A DNA stretch of 13,707 nt from a bacterium (GTDB lineage Bacteria; SM23-81; DAOVCL01). Location: assembly GCA_029932675.1 (NCBI GenBank), contig JAOZPP010000082.1:1-13707 (forward strand). Reading direction: 5' to 3'. Numbering within the stretch: the first letter of the stretch is position 1; each line of letters starts with the position of its first letter. The notes beneath the pieces are model-generated. The model was not told the DNA's origin and ran no database searches. It saw nothing but the letters and a program-made list of their open reading frames with translations. Of the stretch, positions 1 through 6,665 are shown in pieces. Made by a program: the position numbers and the translations under genes.

Positions 1-504
1 CCGTATCTACCTGTTAATAAAGAACTTGTATTCTTAAACTGTTAAAGATGAGTTAAAAAGTAATGATATTTTAGAAAGGTACTCGATTTATTCATGAATC
101 TCCAAATTCATTGTGTCACCATTTGTTAGCTGGTGAGTCAGAGATCAAAAGCGAAGTGGCAGAATCCTGATTCTACCACCCATCTCAGACCCTCAGGTAA
201 GGGCACCCAATGGCCGGCTGCAGAGGTCAGATGGGGCAAGAGTAATCTTTCAAACCCTATAGCGTTACAAAACTTTCACCGCTTATCTGACAGGATAAAT
301 AGGATTCACAGGATCTTTACCCTAAACTATGCAAGGAAATACCTAATGATATCGAAACCATCGGAGAATTAGATCATCCTTTCTTCCTTAGAATTCTTTA
401 TCTCTCAGTGATTTTCGGTGTTTATGAACAAGCTCCTTTATCCCATTTATCATGTCAATCCTGTCCAAAGATTAAATTCAAGTTAAGTATTTCCGGGAGG
501 GGAG
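1..504. other. Gene-free left end with facing GACAGGAT-type repeats
   Basis: No convincing gene is seen here: all frames carry frequent stops, and the short open frames lack a ribosome binding site and any recognisable motif. At 286-315 ACAGGAT occurs twice, at 290-296 and 308-314, around a TAGGATT. At 437-473 the same motif family appears in the opposite orientation (ATCCTGTC at 458-465). The two sites therefore face each other across about 120 bases. From general experience such GACAGGAT tracts are common dispersed extragenic repeats in uncultivated bacteria, but I cannot name the element. Confidence 0.5.
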
Positions 505-1038
505 ATGAATGTAAAGGTGGGAAAGGCCGAGATAGAACTTTACCAGGGGGATATAACTGCCTTAAATGTCGACGCCTTGGTCAATGCGGCCAACAACCGC
601 CTCTGGATGGGGGGAGGAGTGGCCGGGGCCATAAAGGCCAAAGGGGGGAAAACCATTGAAGAGGAAGCGGTAAGGAAAGGGCCCATACCCGTGGGTGAGG
701 CCCTTGTTACTGGAGCGGGAACTCTTCCTGCCAAGTACATCATCCATGCAGCAGTTATGGGACAGGACCTCCACACAGACGAGGAGAAAGTAAGAGCTGC
801 TACTCTTAACAGCCTAAAGAGGGCAGAGGAGATGAAGATTGGCTCCCTTGCCTTCCCTGCCCTGGGAACGGGTGTAGGAAGGTTTTCCCTCTACGCGTGT
901 GCTCAGATAATGATTGATGTAGTTGTCGATTTTCTTCAAAAGACGGAGGTAATAGAAAAGGTTGTTTTTGCTCTCTACGGCCAAGCCCCTTATCAGATCT
1001 TCCACAAATACTTGCTAGACAAGTTTTCCACTAAATAG
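505..1038 (+). CDS. Macro-domain protein (ADP-ribose binding / O-acetyl-ADP-ribose deacetylase-like)
   Basis: A single macro domain fills the 177-residue protein. Visible motifs are QGDIT (14-18), VNAANN (26-31), GGGVAGAI (36-43), and PALGTGVG (118-125) in the phosphate-binding loop. Macro domains bind ADP-ribose, and many remove ADP-ribose from proteins or deacetylate O-acetyl-ADP-ribose in the cytoplasm. The residue after GGGV is Ala, where MacroD-type hydrolases carry a catalytic Asp (GGGVD). GGGVA is the form I recall for archaeal AF1521-like proteins, so substrate and activity should not be assumed from MacroD. The ATG is supported by GGAGGGG at 496-502, which sits close to the start. 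The gene stands alone, with tRNA-Asn about 100 bases downstream. The family call is firm; the substrate is unknown. Confidence 0.9.
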   Translation: MNVKVGKAEIELYQGDITALNVDALVNAANNRLWMGGGVAGAIKAKGGKTIEEEAVRKGPIPVGEALVTGAGTLPAKYIIHAAVMGQDLHTDEEKVRAATLNSLKRAEEMKIGSLAFPALGTGVGRFSLYACAQIMIDVVVDFLQKTEVIEKVVFALYGQAPYQIFHKYLLDKFSTK

Positions 1039-1051
1039 AGCGAAAATCTCC

Positions 1052-1080
1052 TTGACAGAGGTAAATTCTGGCCTTAACTT
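1052..1080 (+). promoter_or_regulatory. Probable sigma-70-type promoter for tRNA-Asn
   Basis: A perfect TTGACA (1052-1057) is followed after 17 bases by TAACTT (1075-1080), which keeps the T-A and final T of a -10 box but is otherwise weak. A start near 1087 would give a leader of about 55 bases before the tRNA. The position, between the macro gene's stop and the tRNA, is appropriate. Confidence 0.5.
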
Positions 1081-1086
1081 TTAGGC

Positions 1087-1122
1087 AGTTCCCCGGGATC
1101 TTTCCCGCGATTCGTGGGAACT
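1087..1122 (+). other. Structured leader upstream of tRNA-Asn
   Basis: AGTTCCC (1087-1093) pairs perfectly with GGGAACT (1116-1122). Nested inside is a second hairpin, CGGGA (1094-1098) with TCCCG (1103-1107) around a TCTT loop. It starts at about the predicted transcription start, so it would form the 5' end of the tRNA precursor. A role in processing or stability is a guess. Confidence 0.4.
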
Positions 1123-1140
1123 ATTACCGCTTCATCGTGC

Positions 1141-1215
1141 TCCCCGGTAGCTCAATGGTAGAGCGGGTGGCTGTTAACCACTAGGTTGGCGGTTCGAGTC
1201 CGTCCCGGGGAGCCA
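1141..1215 (+). tRNA. tRNA-Asn (anticodon GUU), CCA encoded
   Basis: The full cloverleaf can be drawn by hand. Acceptor stem TCCCCGG (1141-1147) pairs with CCGGGGA (1205-1211). The D stem is GCTC/GAGC (1150-1153 with 1161-1164). The anticodon stem is 1166-1170 with 1178-1182, with loop CTGTTAA and anticodon GTT at 1173-1175. The T stem is 1188-1192 with 1200-1204, with loop TTCGAGT. Discriminator G1212 is followed by a genomically encoded CCA (1213-1215). No mismatch or intron is seen, so it should be functional. Confidence 0.97.
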
Positions 1216-1474
1216 GTTAAAGGCTTATACAAAATACTTTTCTTCTGTTTTTGAATTGATAAAGACAAGGGAAAGGAACGGTAGATATTCAATTTGGTAA
1301 GTTAATCAATGAGTGAACCTCACCCACGCAGTCTCGGTGTTCGGACTTCACCTAACCTTCGGCTATCTTCCGTTGCCTGCGCTCCGAGCCTACTCCCCTA
1401 GAGGCTTCCTCAGTCAATCTAATCCTGTCTAAGGAATCCTACCATAAAAACCCCCGCGATGAAGACAAGAAGGG

Positions 1475-1508
1475 AAGCCACCGGAACCCTCCGGTGGTTT
1501 CTCTCTTA
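1475..1508 (+). terminator. Rho-independent-type terminator hairpin
   Basis: AAGCCACCGG (1475-1484) pairs with CCGGTGGTTT (1491-1500), including one G-U pair, around a six-base loop (AACCCT). It is followed by the pyrimidine run CTCTCTT. The T tract is imperfect, but the stem is strong. It could end transcription from the tRNA side before the operon promoter that follows. Confidence 0.6.
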
Positions 1509-1521
1509 TGGGAAATCCCTC

Positions 1522-1549
1522 TTGACTTTTTTGGATTATCCATTATTTT
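1522..1549 (+). promoter_or_regulatory. Candidate promoter of the lsrF-like operon
   Basis: TTGACT (1522-1527, five of six bases matching consensus) and TATTTT (1544-1549, four of six) are separated by 16 bases. The pair sits just after a terminator-like hairpin and upstream of the operon's first gene. A start near 1556 would place the 1568-1593 hairpin at the front of the transcript. No operator is recognised. Confidence 0.4.
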
Positions 1550-1567
1550 ACCTGCGCAAAAAGTTCC

Positions 1568-1593
1568 AAGGACAGGTCTAAAGGCCTGTCCTT
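1568..1593 (+). repeat. Palindromic hairpin in the operon leader
   Basis: AAGGACAGGTC (1568-1578) pairs with GGCCTGTCCTT (1583-1593), including one wobble, around a TAAA loop, giving an 11-bp stem. No T run follows, so it is not a classical terminator. The GGACAGG...CCTGTCC palindrome looks like a dispersed extragenic repeat. It could also act as an RNA stability element or an operator in the 5' leader. Confidence 0.55.
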
Positions 1594-1672
1594 ACAACAA
1601 AGACATATAGCAATTCAGGTCTTGATGTTGATTCATGAATAGAGCGGGGGAGACAAATTAAAGGAGACCAAA

Positions 1673-2551
1673 ATGGCGGACAAAGACGACCTCCAAGAAT
1701 CTCATAACTACTACGTGGATGTTCCTATGAAAGGTGAGCCATTTCAGTTAAGGGGCTCAAACTCGTTGGACTGGGGGATGAAGAACCGATTGTCCAAGAT
1801 CTTTCGCCCCGAAACCGGTCGCACGGTGATGCTGGCCATCGACCACGGCTACTTCCTTGGGCCGACCAGGGGGTTGGAACGGATCGATGTAACCATCTTG
1901 CCGCTCCTTCCTTATGCCGATACCCTGATGTGCACCCGGGGCATATTGCGTTCCACCATCCCCCCCACCTTTACCAGGGGGGTTGTTCTTAGATCGAGCG
2001 GCGGCCCGAGCATCCTTAAGGAACTCTCCAACGAGGAGATCGCCGTGGATATCGAAGATGCCATCCGACTAAATGTTGCTGCTCTTGCCGTTCAGGTCTT
2101 TGTTGGGGGGGAGTATGAAACCAAGTCCATTCATAACCTAACCAGGTTAGTGGATATGGGCAACCGGTATGGCATCCCTGTCCTTGGAGTTACAGCAGTG
2201 GGCAGAGAGATGGTTCGGGACGCAAAATATATGAGGCTGGCAACCAGGATCTGCGCCGAATTGGGGGCTTCGTATGTAAAGACCTATTATGTCTCCGAAG
2301 GGTTCGAGACGGTAACCGCCTCCTGCCCAGTACCCATCGTCATCGCCGGGGGCAAGAAGGTTCCGGAACTTGAGGCTTTGAAGATGGCCTACAATGCGAT
2401 CCAGCAAGGGGCAGCCGGGGTTGATATGGGAAGGAACATCTTTCAGTCGGAAGCACCAGAGGCGATGATTCAGGCGGTGGGGAAGATCGTTCACGAAGGT
2501 ATGACCCCAGAAGAGGCATACGAGGTATATAAAACCCTTAAGAGGGGCTGA
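1673..2551 (+). CDS. lsrF: LsrF-type thiolase / class I aldolase (DhnA family)
   Basis: This 292-residue protein matches the length and whole-chain pattern of E. coli LsrF (291 residues as I recall it). Shared blocks include LDWGM (32-36), [11 protein letters not shown] (51-61), [10 protein letters not shown] (63-72), [10 protein letters not shown] (85-94), [10 protein letters not shown] (220-229) and [11 protein letters not shown] (249-259). LsrF is a class I TIM-barrel enzyme that uses a Schiff-base lysine to transfer an acetyl group from 3-hydroxy-5-phosphonooxypentane-2,4-dione to CoA, giving acetyl-CoA and DHAP in AI-2 breakdown. The expected lysine is K203 in VKTYYV. AAGGAG (1661-1666) is six bases before the ATG. 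It leads a three-gene operon. The family is firm; the AI-2 substrate is less certain, because kinase, isomerase, regulator and transporter genes are absent here. A related sugar-phosphate aldolase or thiolase role is possible. Confidence 0.88.
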   Translation: MADKDDLQESHNYYVDVPMKGEPFQLRGSNSLDWGMKNRLSKIFRPETGRTVMLAIDHGYFLGPTRGLERIDVTILPLLPYADTLMCTRGILRSTIPPTFTRGVVLRSSGGPSILKELSNEEIAVDIEDAIRLNVAALAVQVFVGGEYETKSIHNLTRLVDMGNRYGIPVLGVTAVGREMVRDAKYMRLATRICAELGASYVKTYYVSEGFETVTASCPVPIVIAGGKKVPELEALKMAYNAIQQGAAGVDMGRNIFQSEAPEAMIQAVGKIVHEGMTPEEAYEVYKTLKRG

Positions 2552-2581
2552 GCATAGAAGGGAGGAGAGAACAAGAAGCAT

Positions 2582-3316
2582 ATGCCCTCCAAACAGGCCT
2601 TTAACATTCTGCGAGAATCCTCACCCACCATCTCAGTAGGGATCCTATCGGCCGACCTGATGAACCTGAGCTCCCAGTTAGCCCTGCTGGAGGGGGCAGG
2701 AATCAGGGCAATTCACTTCGATGTGATGGATGGGAGATTTGCTCCCTTGATCACTGTTGGTCCACCATTCATCAAGGCCATAAGGACATCGCTGCTTAAG
2801 GATGTGCACCTGCTAATTGATGACCCCGGGGAAAAGGTCTTTGACTTTGTCCGTGCCGGCGCCGATATGATCACCCTTCACCTGGAGTCCTCTACTAATA
2901 TCCGTCCTATCCTCCACGAATTAGGAAAGGCCGAGAATAAAAACGACCCGGAGAGGGGGATAATCCGGGGGGTAGCGATCTCTCCAGAAACGTCGGTGGA
3001 AGAGCTGAGGCCTCTGCTCGCTGATTTGGAGCTAATTCTCATCCTAACAGTTGACCTCAAGGCAATGGAAAAAGGCTTTCTTGACTCCACAGGGGAAAGG
3101 GTTGCTCAGGTAAGGGAGCTAATTACATCTGCAAACAAGGAAATCCTCCTCTCTATCGATGGTGGCGTAAACCTAAAGAACCTTCCTCAGGTTGCTAAAC
3201 TTAGACCGGATATCGTAGTCAGCGGAAGTGCCATATTCTCCGGAGGGAATCCCAGAGAAAACATTAATTTTATGCTGGAAATCCTCGAGTCGGCAGCTAA
3301 CCAAAAGATCCCATGA
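2582..3316 (+). CDS. Ribulose-phosphate 3-epimerase family protein, LsrE/AlsE-like
   Basis: A 244-residue TIM-barrel ketose-phosphate epimerase. Metal and catalytic residues of the family are present: H45 and D47 in IHFDVMDG, H76 in DVHLLI, and D193 in SIDGG. The phosphate-site GSAIF (215-219) is also kept. SVGILS near the N-terminus and RGVAISPET (129-137) resemble AlsE (allulose-6-phosphate 3-epimerase) and Salmonella LsrE more than housekeeping Rpe. The usual VNPGFGG loop, which helps bind phosphate, is replaced by LTVDLKAMEKGF (155-166), so the substrate may differ. GGAGGAG at 2561-2567 is rather far (14 bases) from the ATG. The stop overlaps the next start as ATGA (3313-3316), indicating translational coupling. 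The family is confident; the substrate is unknown. Confidence 0.85.
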   Translation: MPSKQAFNILRESSPTISVGILSADLMNLSSQLALLEGAGIRAIHFDVMDGRFAPLITVGPPFIKAIRTSLLKDVHLLIDDPGEKVFDFVRAGADMITLHLESSTNIRPILHELGKAENKNDPERGIIRGVAISPETSVEELRPLLADLELILILTVDLKAMEKGFLDSTGERVAQVRELITSANKEILLSIDGGVNLKNLPQVAKLRPDIVVSGSAIFSGGNPRENINFMLEILESAANQKIP

Positions 3317-5421
3317 AAAATAAGTGGTCGGACTCCGAGGCCGCTCAATTCATTGCCCGATATGGGCAAGAGTGGGGAGAGGACTTAGCCCTGCGCACCT
3401 ACACCAGCAGGTTAATCGGGAGGGAAAAGGCGCTGGTGCTTCATGGAGGCGGAAACACCTCGGTGAAGTCCACCCATACCAACATCTTCGGCCAGCAGAT
3501 GCCCGTCCTCTTCGTCAAGGCATCCGGATATAACCTGGCAGAGATCCAACCGGATGGGCATATTGGATTAGAACTCAGCTACCTGCAGCAACTACGCAGC
3601 CTAAAGGATCTCTCCGATGAGGCGATGATCAACGAGTTGCGCACCCACCTCCTCAGGGCCGAAGCGGCAACCCCATCAATTGAAACCCTGATGCACGCCT
3701 TCCTTCCCCCCAAGTATATCGACCATACCCATTCCGATTCTATATTGATCTTGACAAATAGGCCAAAGGGTGAAGGGGTTACTCGTCAGGCGTTGGGAGA
3801 AGATGTAGTCATTTTGCCATATGTAAGGCCCGGATTTGCCTTAGCCAAGGCAGTGGCTAGGGCATTTGAAGCTTTTCCAGAAGCTGTAGGTATGGTGCTG
3901 CTTAAACATGGGCTACTCACCTGGGGGGAGACGGCCCGTCAGTCCTACGAAAGGACAATTGAACTGGTGAATAGGGCGGAGGAGTACCTAACCAGCAAAA
4001 GGTTAAAGCCCTTGAAACCCAGGGTTACTACTCCCCCGGAGCTGGCCAGGGAAAGATACTTAAGGATCGCCCCGCTCCTCAGGGGGTTGCTTGCCCTCCC
4101 TACCGGAAATCCCGACTGGCCTTATCAACGCTTCATCATCCAACCGCTAATTACCCGGGATTCGCTTGGCCTGGTGGATTCTATTCAGGGAAAGGAGACT
4201 GCCCTTACCCCTCCCCTCACCTGTGATCATCTGATTAGGACCAAACCGTTTCCGCTTTGGGTAGATGAGCCAAATTATGAGGATGAGAAAGCACTACGGG
4301 AACAACTTTCCCAGGCGATAGATCAGTACGGAAAGGCGTATGATGCCTATTTCCAGCGTCATTCAGGGAGGTTAGGAGCTACTTCCAGTGAGTTTGACCC
4401 CCGACCAAGGGTAATCCTTTTGCCCGGGTTGGGAGCAGTGTGTGTGGGCAGGGATGCAGAGGATGCTGAAATAGTAAAGGACATCACCGCCCGGACGCTG
4501 ACTGCTAAGCGGAAGATTGCCGCCACCGCTAGGTATGAGGGATTAAATGAAGGTGAGCTCTTCGATATGGAATATTTGGGGTTGCAACAATCAAAGCTAA
4601 CCCAAAACTCCCACCTCCCCTTGCGGGGCATAGTGGCCCTCGTTACCGGCGCTGCCGGGGCCATTGGGTCGGCGATAAGCGAAGAACTACTCAAAAATGG
4701 ATCACAGGTAGCCCTCACCGATCTCCCTGGTCAGGCCTTAGACTCATTAATCGATGAACTGAAGAGGGAATACGGCCCAAGGGTAATCGGTATCCCTCTC
4801 GATGTCACTGATCCTCAATCAGTTGCCCGTGGTTTTGATCAGGTGGTCGAAACCTGGGGCGGAATTGACCTAGTGATAGCCAATGCCGGAGTTGCCCATG
4901 TCTCTTCCCTGGCAGAGATGGATCCCCAGGCCTTTCAGAAGCTGGAGCGGGTAAATGTGGAGGGAACCCTCTACCTTCTCTCTCAGGCTGCCCGCCATTT
5001 CCGGGTTCAAGCCACAGGAGGGGATATCGTGCTGGTATCGACGAAGAACGTCTTTTCCCCAGGGGCAAAATTTGGGGCCTACAGTGCCACCAAGGCAGCG
5101 GCCCATCAATTGGCCCGCATCGCTAGCCTAGAACTGGCCGAGCTCGGGGTGCGGGTGAATATGGTTGCCCCTGATGCTGTGTTTGGTTACCGAAGGAGAA
5201 GGTCTGGCCTATGGGCTGAGGTAGGCCCGGATAGGATGCGGGCCAGGGGTCTCGATGAGAAGGGCCTGGAGGAGTACTACAGGAATCGCAACCTCCTCAA
5301 AGCAAAGATAACCGCAACCCATGTGGCTAAGGCTGTATTGTTCTTCGTCACCCACCAGACGCCGACAACAGGGGCGACAATCCCTGTAGACGGCGGCCTC
5401 CCGGAGGCCACTCCCCGGTAA
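3313..5421 (+). CDS. Bifunctional class II aldolase / short-chain dehydrogenase
   Basis: A 702-residue fusion. Residues about 1-230 are a class II (zinc) aldolase domain: HGGGNTS (44-50), catalytic-type E124 in SIETLMH, zinc-ligand histidines H138 and H140 in DHTHSD, and H199 in LKHGLLTW. Residues about 436-700 are a short-chain dehydrogenase: nucleotide loop TGAAGAIG (445-452), NAG (524-526), serine in LVSTKN (574-579), and YSATK (590-594). A linker of about 200 residues joins them. Relatives such as the rhamnulose-1-phosphate aldolase/lactaldehyde dehydrogenase fusion (RhaEW type) split a ketose-1-phosphate into DHAP plus an aldehyde and then oxidise the aldehyde. Here the substrate is unassigned. 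The start overlaps the epimerase stop by four bases, and a terminator spans the end of the gene. Both active sites look intact. Confidence 0.88.
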   Translation: MKNKWSDSEAAQFIARYGQEWGEDLALRTYTSRLIGREKALVLHGGGNTSVKSTHTNIFGQQMPVLFVKASGYNLAEIQPDGHIGLELSYLQQLRSLKDLSDEAMINELRTHLLRAEAATPSIETLMHAFLPPKYIDHTHSDSILILTNRPKGEGVTRQALGEDVVILPYVRPGFALAKAVARAFEAFPEAVGMVLLKHGLLTWGETARQSYERTIELVNRAEEYLTSKRLKPLKPRVTTPPELARERYLRIAPLLRGLLALPTGNPDWPYQRFIIQPLITRDSLGLVDSIQGKETALTPPLTCDHLIRTKPFPLWVDEPNYEDEKALREQLSQAIDQYGKAYDAYFQRHSGRLGATSSEFDPRPRVILLPGLGAVCVGRDAEDAEIVKDITARTLTAKRKIAATARYEGLNEGELFDMEYLGLQQSKLTQNSHLPLRGIVALVTGAAGAIGSAISEELLKNGSQVALTDLPGQALDSLIDELKREYGPRVIGIPLDVTDPQSVARGFDQVVETWGGIDLVIANAGVAHVSSLAEMDPQAFQKLERVNVEGTLYLLSQAARHFRVQATGGDIVLVSTKNVFSPGAKFGAYSATKAAAHQLARIASLELAELGVRVNMVAPDAVFGYRRRRSGLWAEVGPDRMRARGLDEKGLEEYYRNRNLLKAKITATHVAKAVLFFVTHQTPTTGATIPVDGGLPEATPR

Positions 5422-5441
5422 TGGGTGTGACCCCTATTTTT
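5406..5441 (+). terminator. Terminator of the three-gene operon
   Basis: GGCCACTCCC (5406-5415) pairs with GGGTGTGACC (5423-5432) at eight of ten positions around a seven-base loop, followed by CCTATTTTT (5433-5441). The stem spans the aldolase/dehydrogenase stop codon. The position at an operon end and the T run support a Rho-independent terminator; the two mismatches reduce confidence. Confidence 0.5.
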
Positions 5442-5542
5442 CCAGTAAATCTTCATCGGTTTTGTTTCGATTCCGATATTCATTCTTTTCGGATAATTGC
5501 TGAAACTGATACTATTGAACATAAGTTTGGCCTAAATACAAG

Positions 5543-6275
5543 ATGGAAGAAGAAACTAATTCCTTGCCGCCAGAGTTCCTTATGGAACTGAAGAAACTGG
5601 AGGAATCCTATCTCGCGGAGACAGATCCCATTCGTCAATCAGGATTTATCCGTGGCCAAGCCCGTTGGAGGAGGGAACGGAGATTCATTCTCAATGCGGT
5701 AGGTGGTGATGGCGATTTCCTCGATGTTGGCCGCGCGAATGGTTACTTAGTGTCTGTCCGGAAATATCCATATTTCTTGGCATTCCGGCAATTTTTAAGC
5801 TGGAATCTACTTGAGATCAGCAATGGATTCCCGCTAACGGCGTGCGGGAATGACAAATTTGGACAGACACTACTTAGTTCAATGCCTTTCAAAATGGGCG
5901 AGAGATGACGGTATCACCTTGATACCATATGGTGTTGATCAAGGTGCTGGGCTGATTGGCCTGGCCAGAAAACGACTTCCAGAGTATGCTTCACATTTTG
6001 GGGTTGCGAATGCATGAAACTGGATTCCTCCCCACAAATTTGCGTATGTTTACCCTCTTTACGATTGTGTTCCTGAGGATTTCCTCAGCGAATATGTGGA
6101 AAGACAGTTGGGAAAATATGTGGACATAGATGGCTCTCTCATCATTGGAAGTTATTCGCGGGACCAGCCAGCTCGAAATATCGGTAATGATCTAAGCGAA
6201 CTGGGTTTCCCTATTGCCGGAACCGCTTCCTCTGGCGCCCCACCAATTTCCACGATTGCCTGGATGAAGGCCTAA
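5543..6275 (+). pseudogene. Class I SAM-dependent methyltransferase, disrupted
   Basis: The frame from ATG 5543 runs through FLDVGRANGYL, a motif I (SAM-binding) sequence in which the usual Cys of DVGCANG is Arg. It is then broken by a 123-bp inserted element. Deleting 5749-5875 (element plus one target copy, 127 bases) rejoins the frame: tta at 5747-5748+5876, then gtt caa tgc. Translation continues VQCLSKW..., PYGVDQGAGLIGLARKRLP, an in-frame TGA at 6015-6017, and then NWIPPHKFAYVYPLYDCVP to TAA at 6273-6275. That makes 201 codons plus stop. The downstream half is in phase on both sides of the TGA. As it stands the insertion shifts frame, and only a truncated product ending at 5908 could be made. 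No ribosome binding site is evident before the ATG. The substrate is unknown. Confidence 0.85.
5749..5871. mobile_element. 123-bp MITE-like element with terminal inverted repeats and ACTT target duplication
   Basis: Left end AGTGTCTGTCC (5749-5759) is the exact reverse complement of right end GGACAGACACT (5861-5871). The element is flanked by ACTT on both sides (5745-5748 and 5872-5875). It has no coding capacity. Two internal hairpins of like design are present, each with an 8-bp stem and a 9-base loop: ATTCCGGC/GCTGGAAT (5782-5789 with 5799-5806, one G-U) and ATTCCCGC/GCGGGAAT (5827-5834 with 5844-5851). It is probably a non-autonomous derivative mobilised by a transposase encoded elsewhere; the family cannot be named from this sequence alone. 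Confidence 0.85.
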
Positions 6276-6329
6276 CCGTTTGCTGCTGCGGACGCGTGCA
6301 AACCTAACCGCTGAGTTCAAGCGTTATGC
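6270..6329 (+). other. Possible integron attC-like site at the end of the methyltransferase pseudogene
   Basis: GCCTAAC (6270-6276), which contains the pseudogene's TAA, can pair with GTTATGC (6323-6329) at six of seven positions. Inside, CTGCGG (6286-6291) can pair with CCGCTG (6308-6313) at five of six, with nine-base spacers on both sides. Outer and inner arm pairs, symmetric spacers, a stop codon within the left arm and a length near 60 bases are what attC sites of gene cassettes look like. The right arm does not match the strict GTTRRRY consensus, and no matching boundary is clear upstream of the gene. Confidence 0.25.
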
Positions 6330-6632
6330 GGCATTCGATTGTGGATAATAGAGCGAATAAGAACCCAATAACTCTAACCCCAATTATTCATAGCATATAG
6401 GCTTATGTATCTTCGAATTTAGCTCGCCGTGCTGGCCAAATCTCCTGTAGGATCACACACGTTTCTCGATACCCATCGGGGCTCGGATGGTGGAGCTTAC
6501 ATCCTTGAATCCCGGCCTATCCCGAGATATTTGACTTTCCACATTACTATAACTCCCGGTAACTTCATTAAGTTCTGAGCTTATTTGAGAGCAAGCTTGC
6601 GGGATACCTCCTGGTAATTCTCGAAAAAAAGC
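6276..6632. other. Gene-free interval before the surface-protein promoter
   Basis: Apart from the attC-like sequence at its left edge, I see nothing assignable. On the minus strand a frame of about 55 codons is open at roughly 6460-6626, but it has no recognisable motif. No terminator, tRNA or clear repeat is seen. Confidence 0.5.
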
Positions 6633-6660
6633 TTGACAAGTGGAGAAGTCGTGCTATAAT
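6633..6660 (+). promoter_or_regulatory. Strong sigma-70-type promoter of the surface protein gene
   Basis: Perfect TTGACA (6633-6638) and perfect TATAAT (6655-6660) are separated by 16 bases, with an A run just upstream of the -35 box that may act as an UP-like element. This is the best promoter in the window. A start near 6667 gives a leader of about 120 bases. Confidence 0.85.
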
Positions 6661-6665
6661 CGGCA

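Larger units (their letters stand above)
1216..1672. other. Gene-free interval between tRNA-Asn and the lsrF-like operon
   Basis: No open frame of substance is present on either strand. The interval holds a GC-richer block at about 1318-1412 that looks different from the AT-rich flanks and that I cannot assign, then a terminator-like hairpin (1475-1508), a promoter (1522-1549) and a leader hairpin (1568-1593), listed separately. The GC-richer block could be a decayed gene fragment or an unrecognised RNA. It shows no clear long stem. Confidence 0.5.

Noticed and set aside
133-372. Open frame of 79 codons at the left end
   Set aside because: It has no ribosome binding site, runs through the GACAGGAT repeat, and the translation has no recognisable motif or gene-like composition.
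1141-1215. tRNA-Asn as an integration site of a mobile island
   Set aside because: No second copy of the tRNA 3' end and no integrase gene were found within the window.
2147-2581. 144-codon minus-strand open frame
   Set aside because: It lies entirely antisense to the well-supported lsrF-like gene and its translation resembles no family.
5395-5409. Perfect palindrome GGCCTC-CCG-GAGGCC as a terminator
   Set aside because: It lies inside the coding end with no T run directly after it; the overlapping hairpin at 5406-5441 fits termination better.
6015-6017. TGA read through as an amino acid (recoding or selenocysteine) in the methyltransferase
   Set aside because: TGA ends several intact genes here (lsrF-like, epimerase, propeller, ABC-F), and the gene is already broken by an insertion, so a plain nonsense mutation is simpler.
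6460-6626. Minus-strand frame of about 55 codons as a small gene
   Set aside because: It has no ribosome binding site on that strand, no motif, and lies against the strong + strand promoter.
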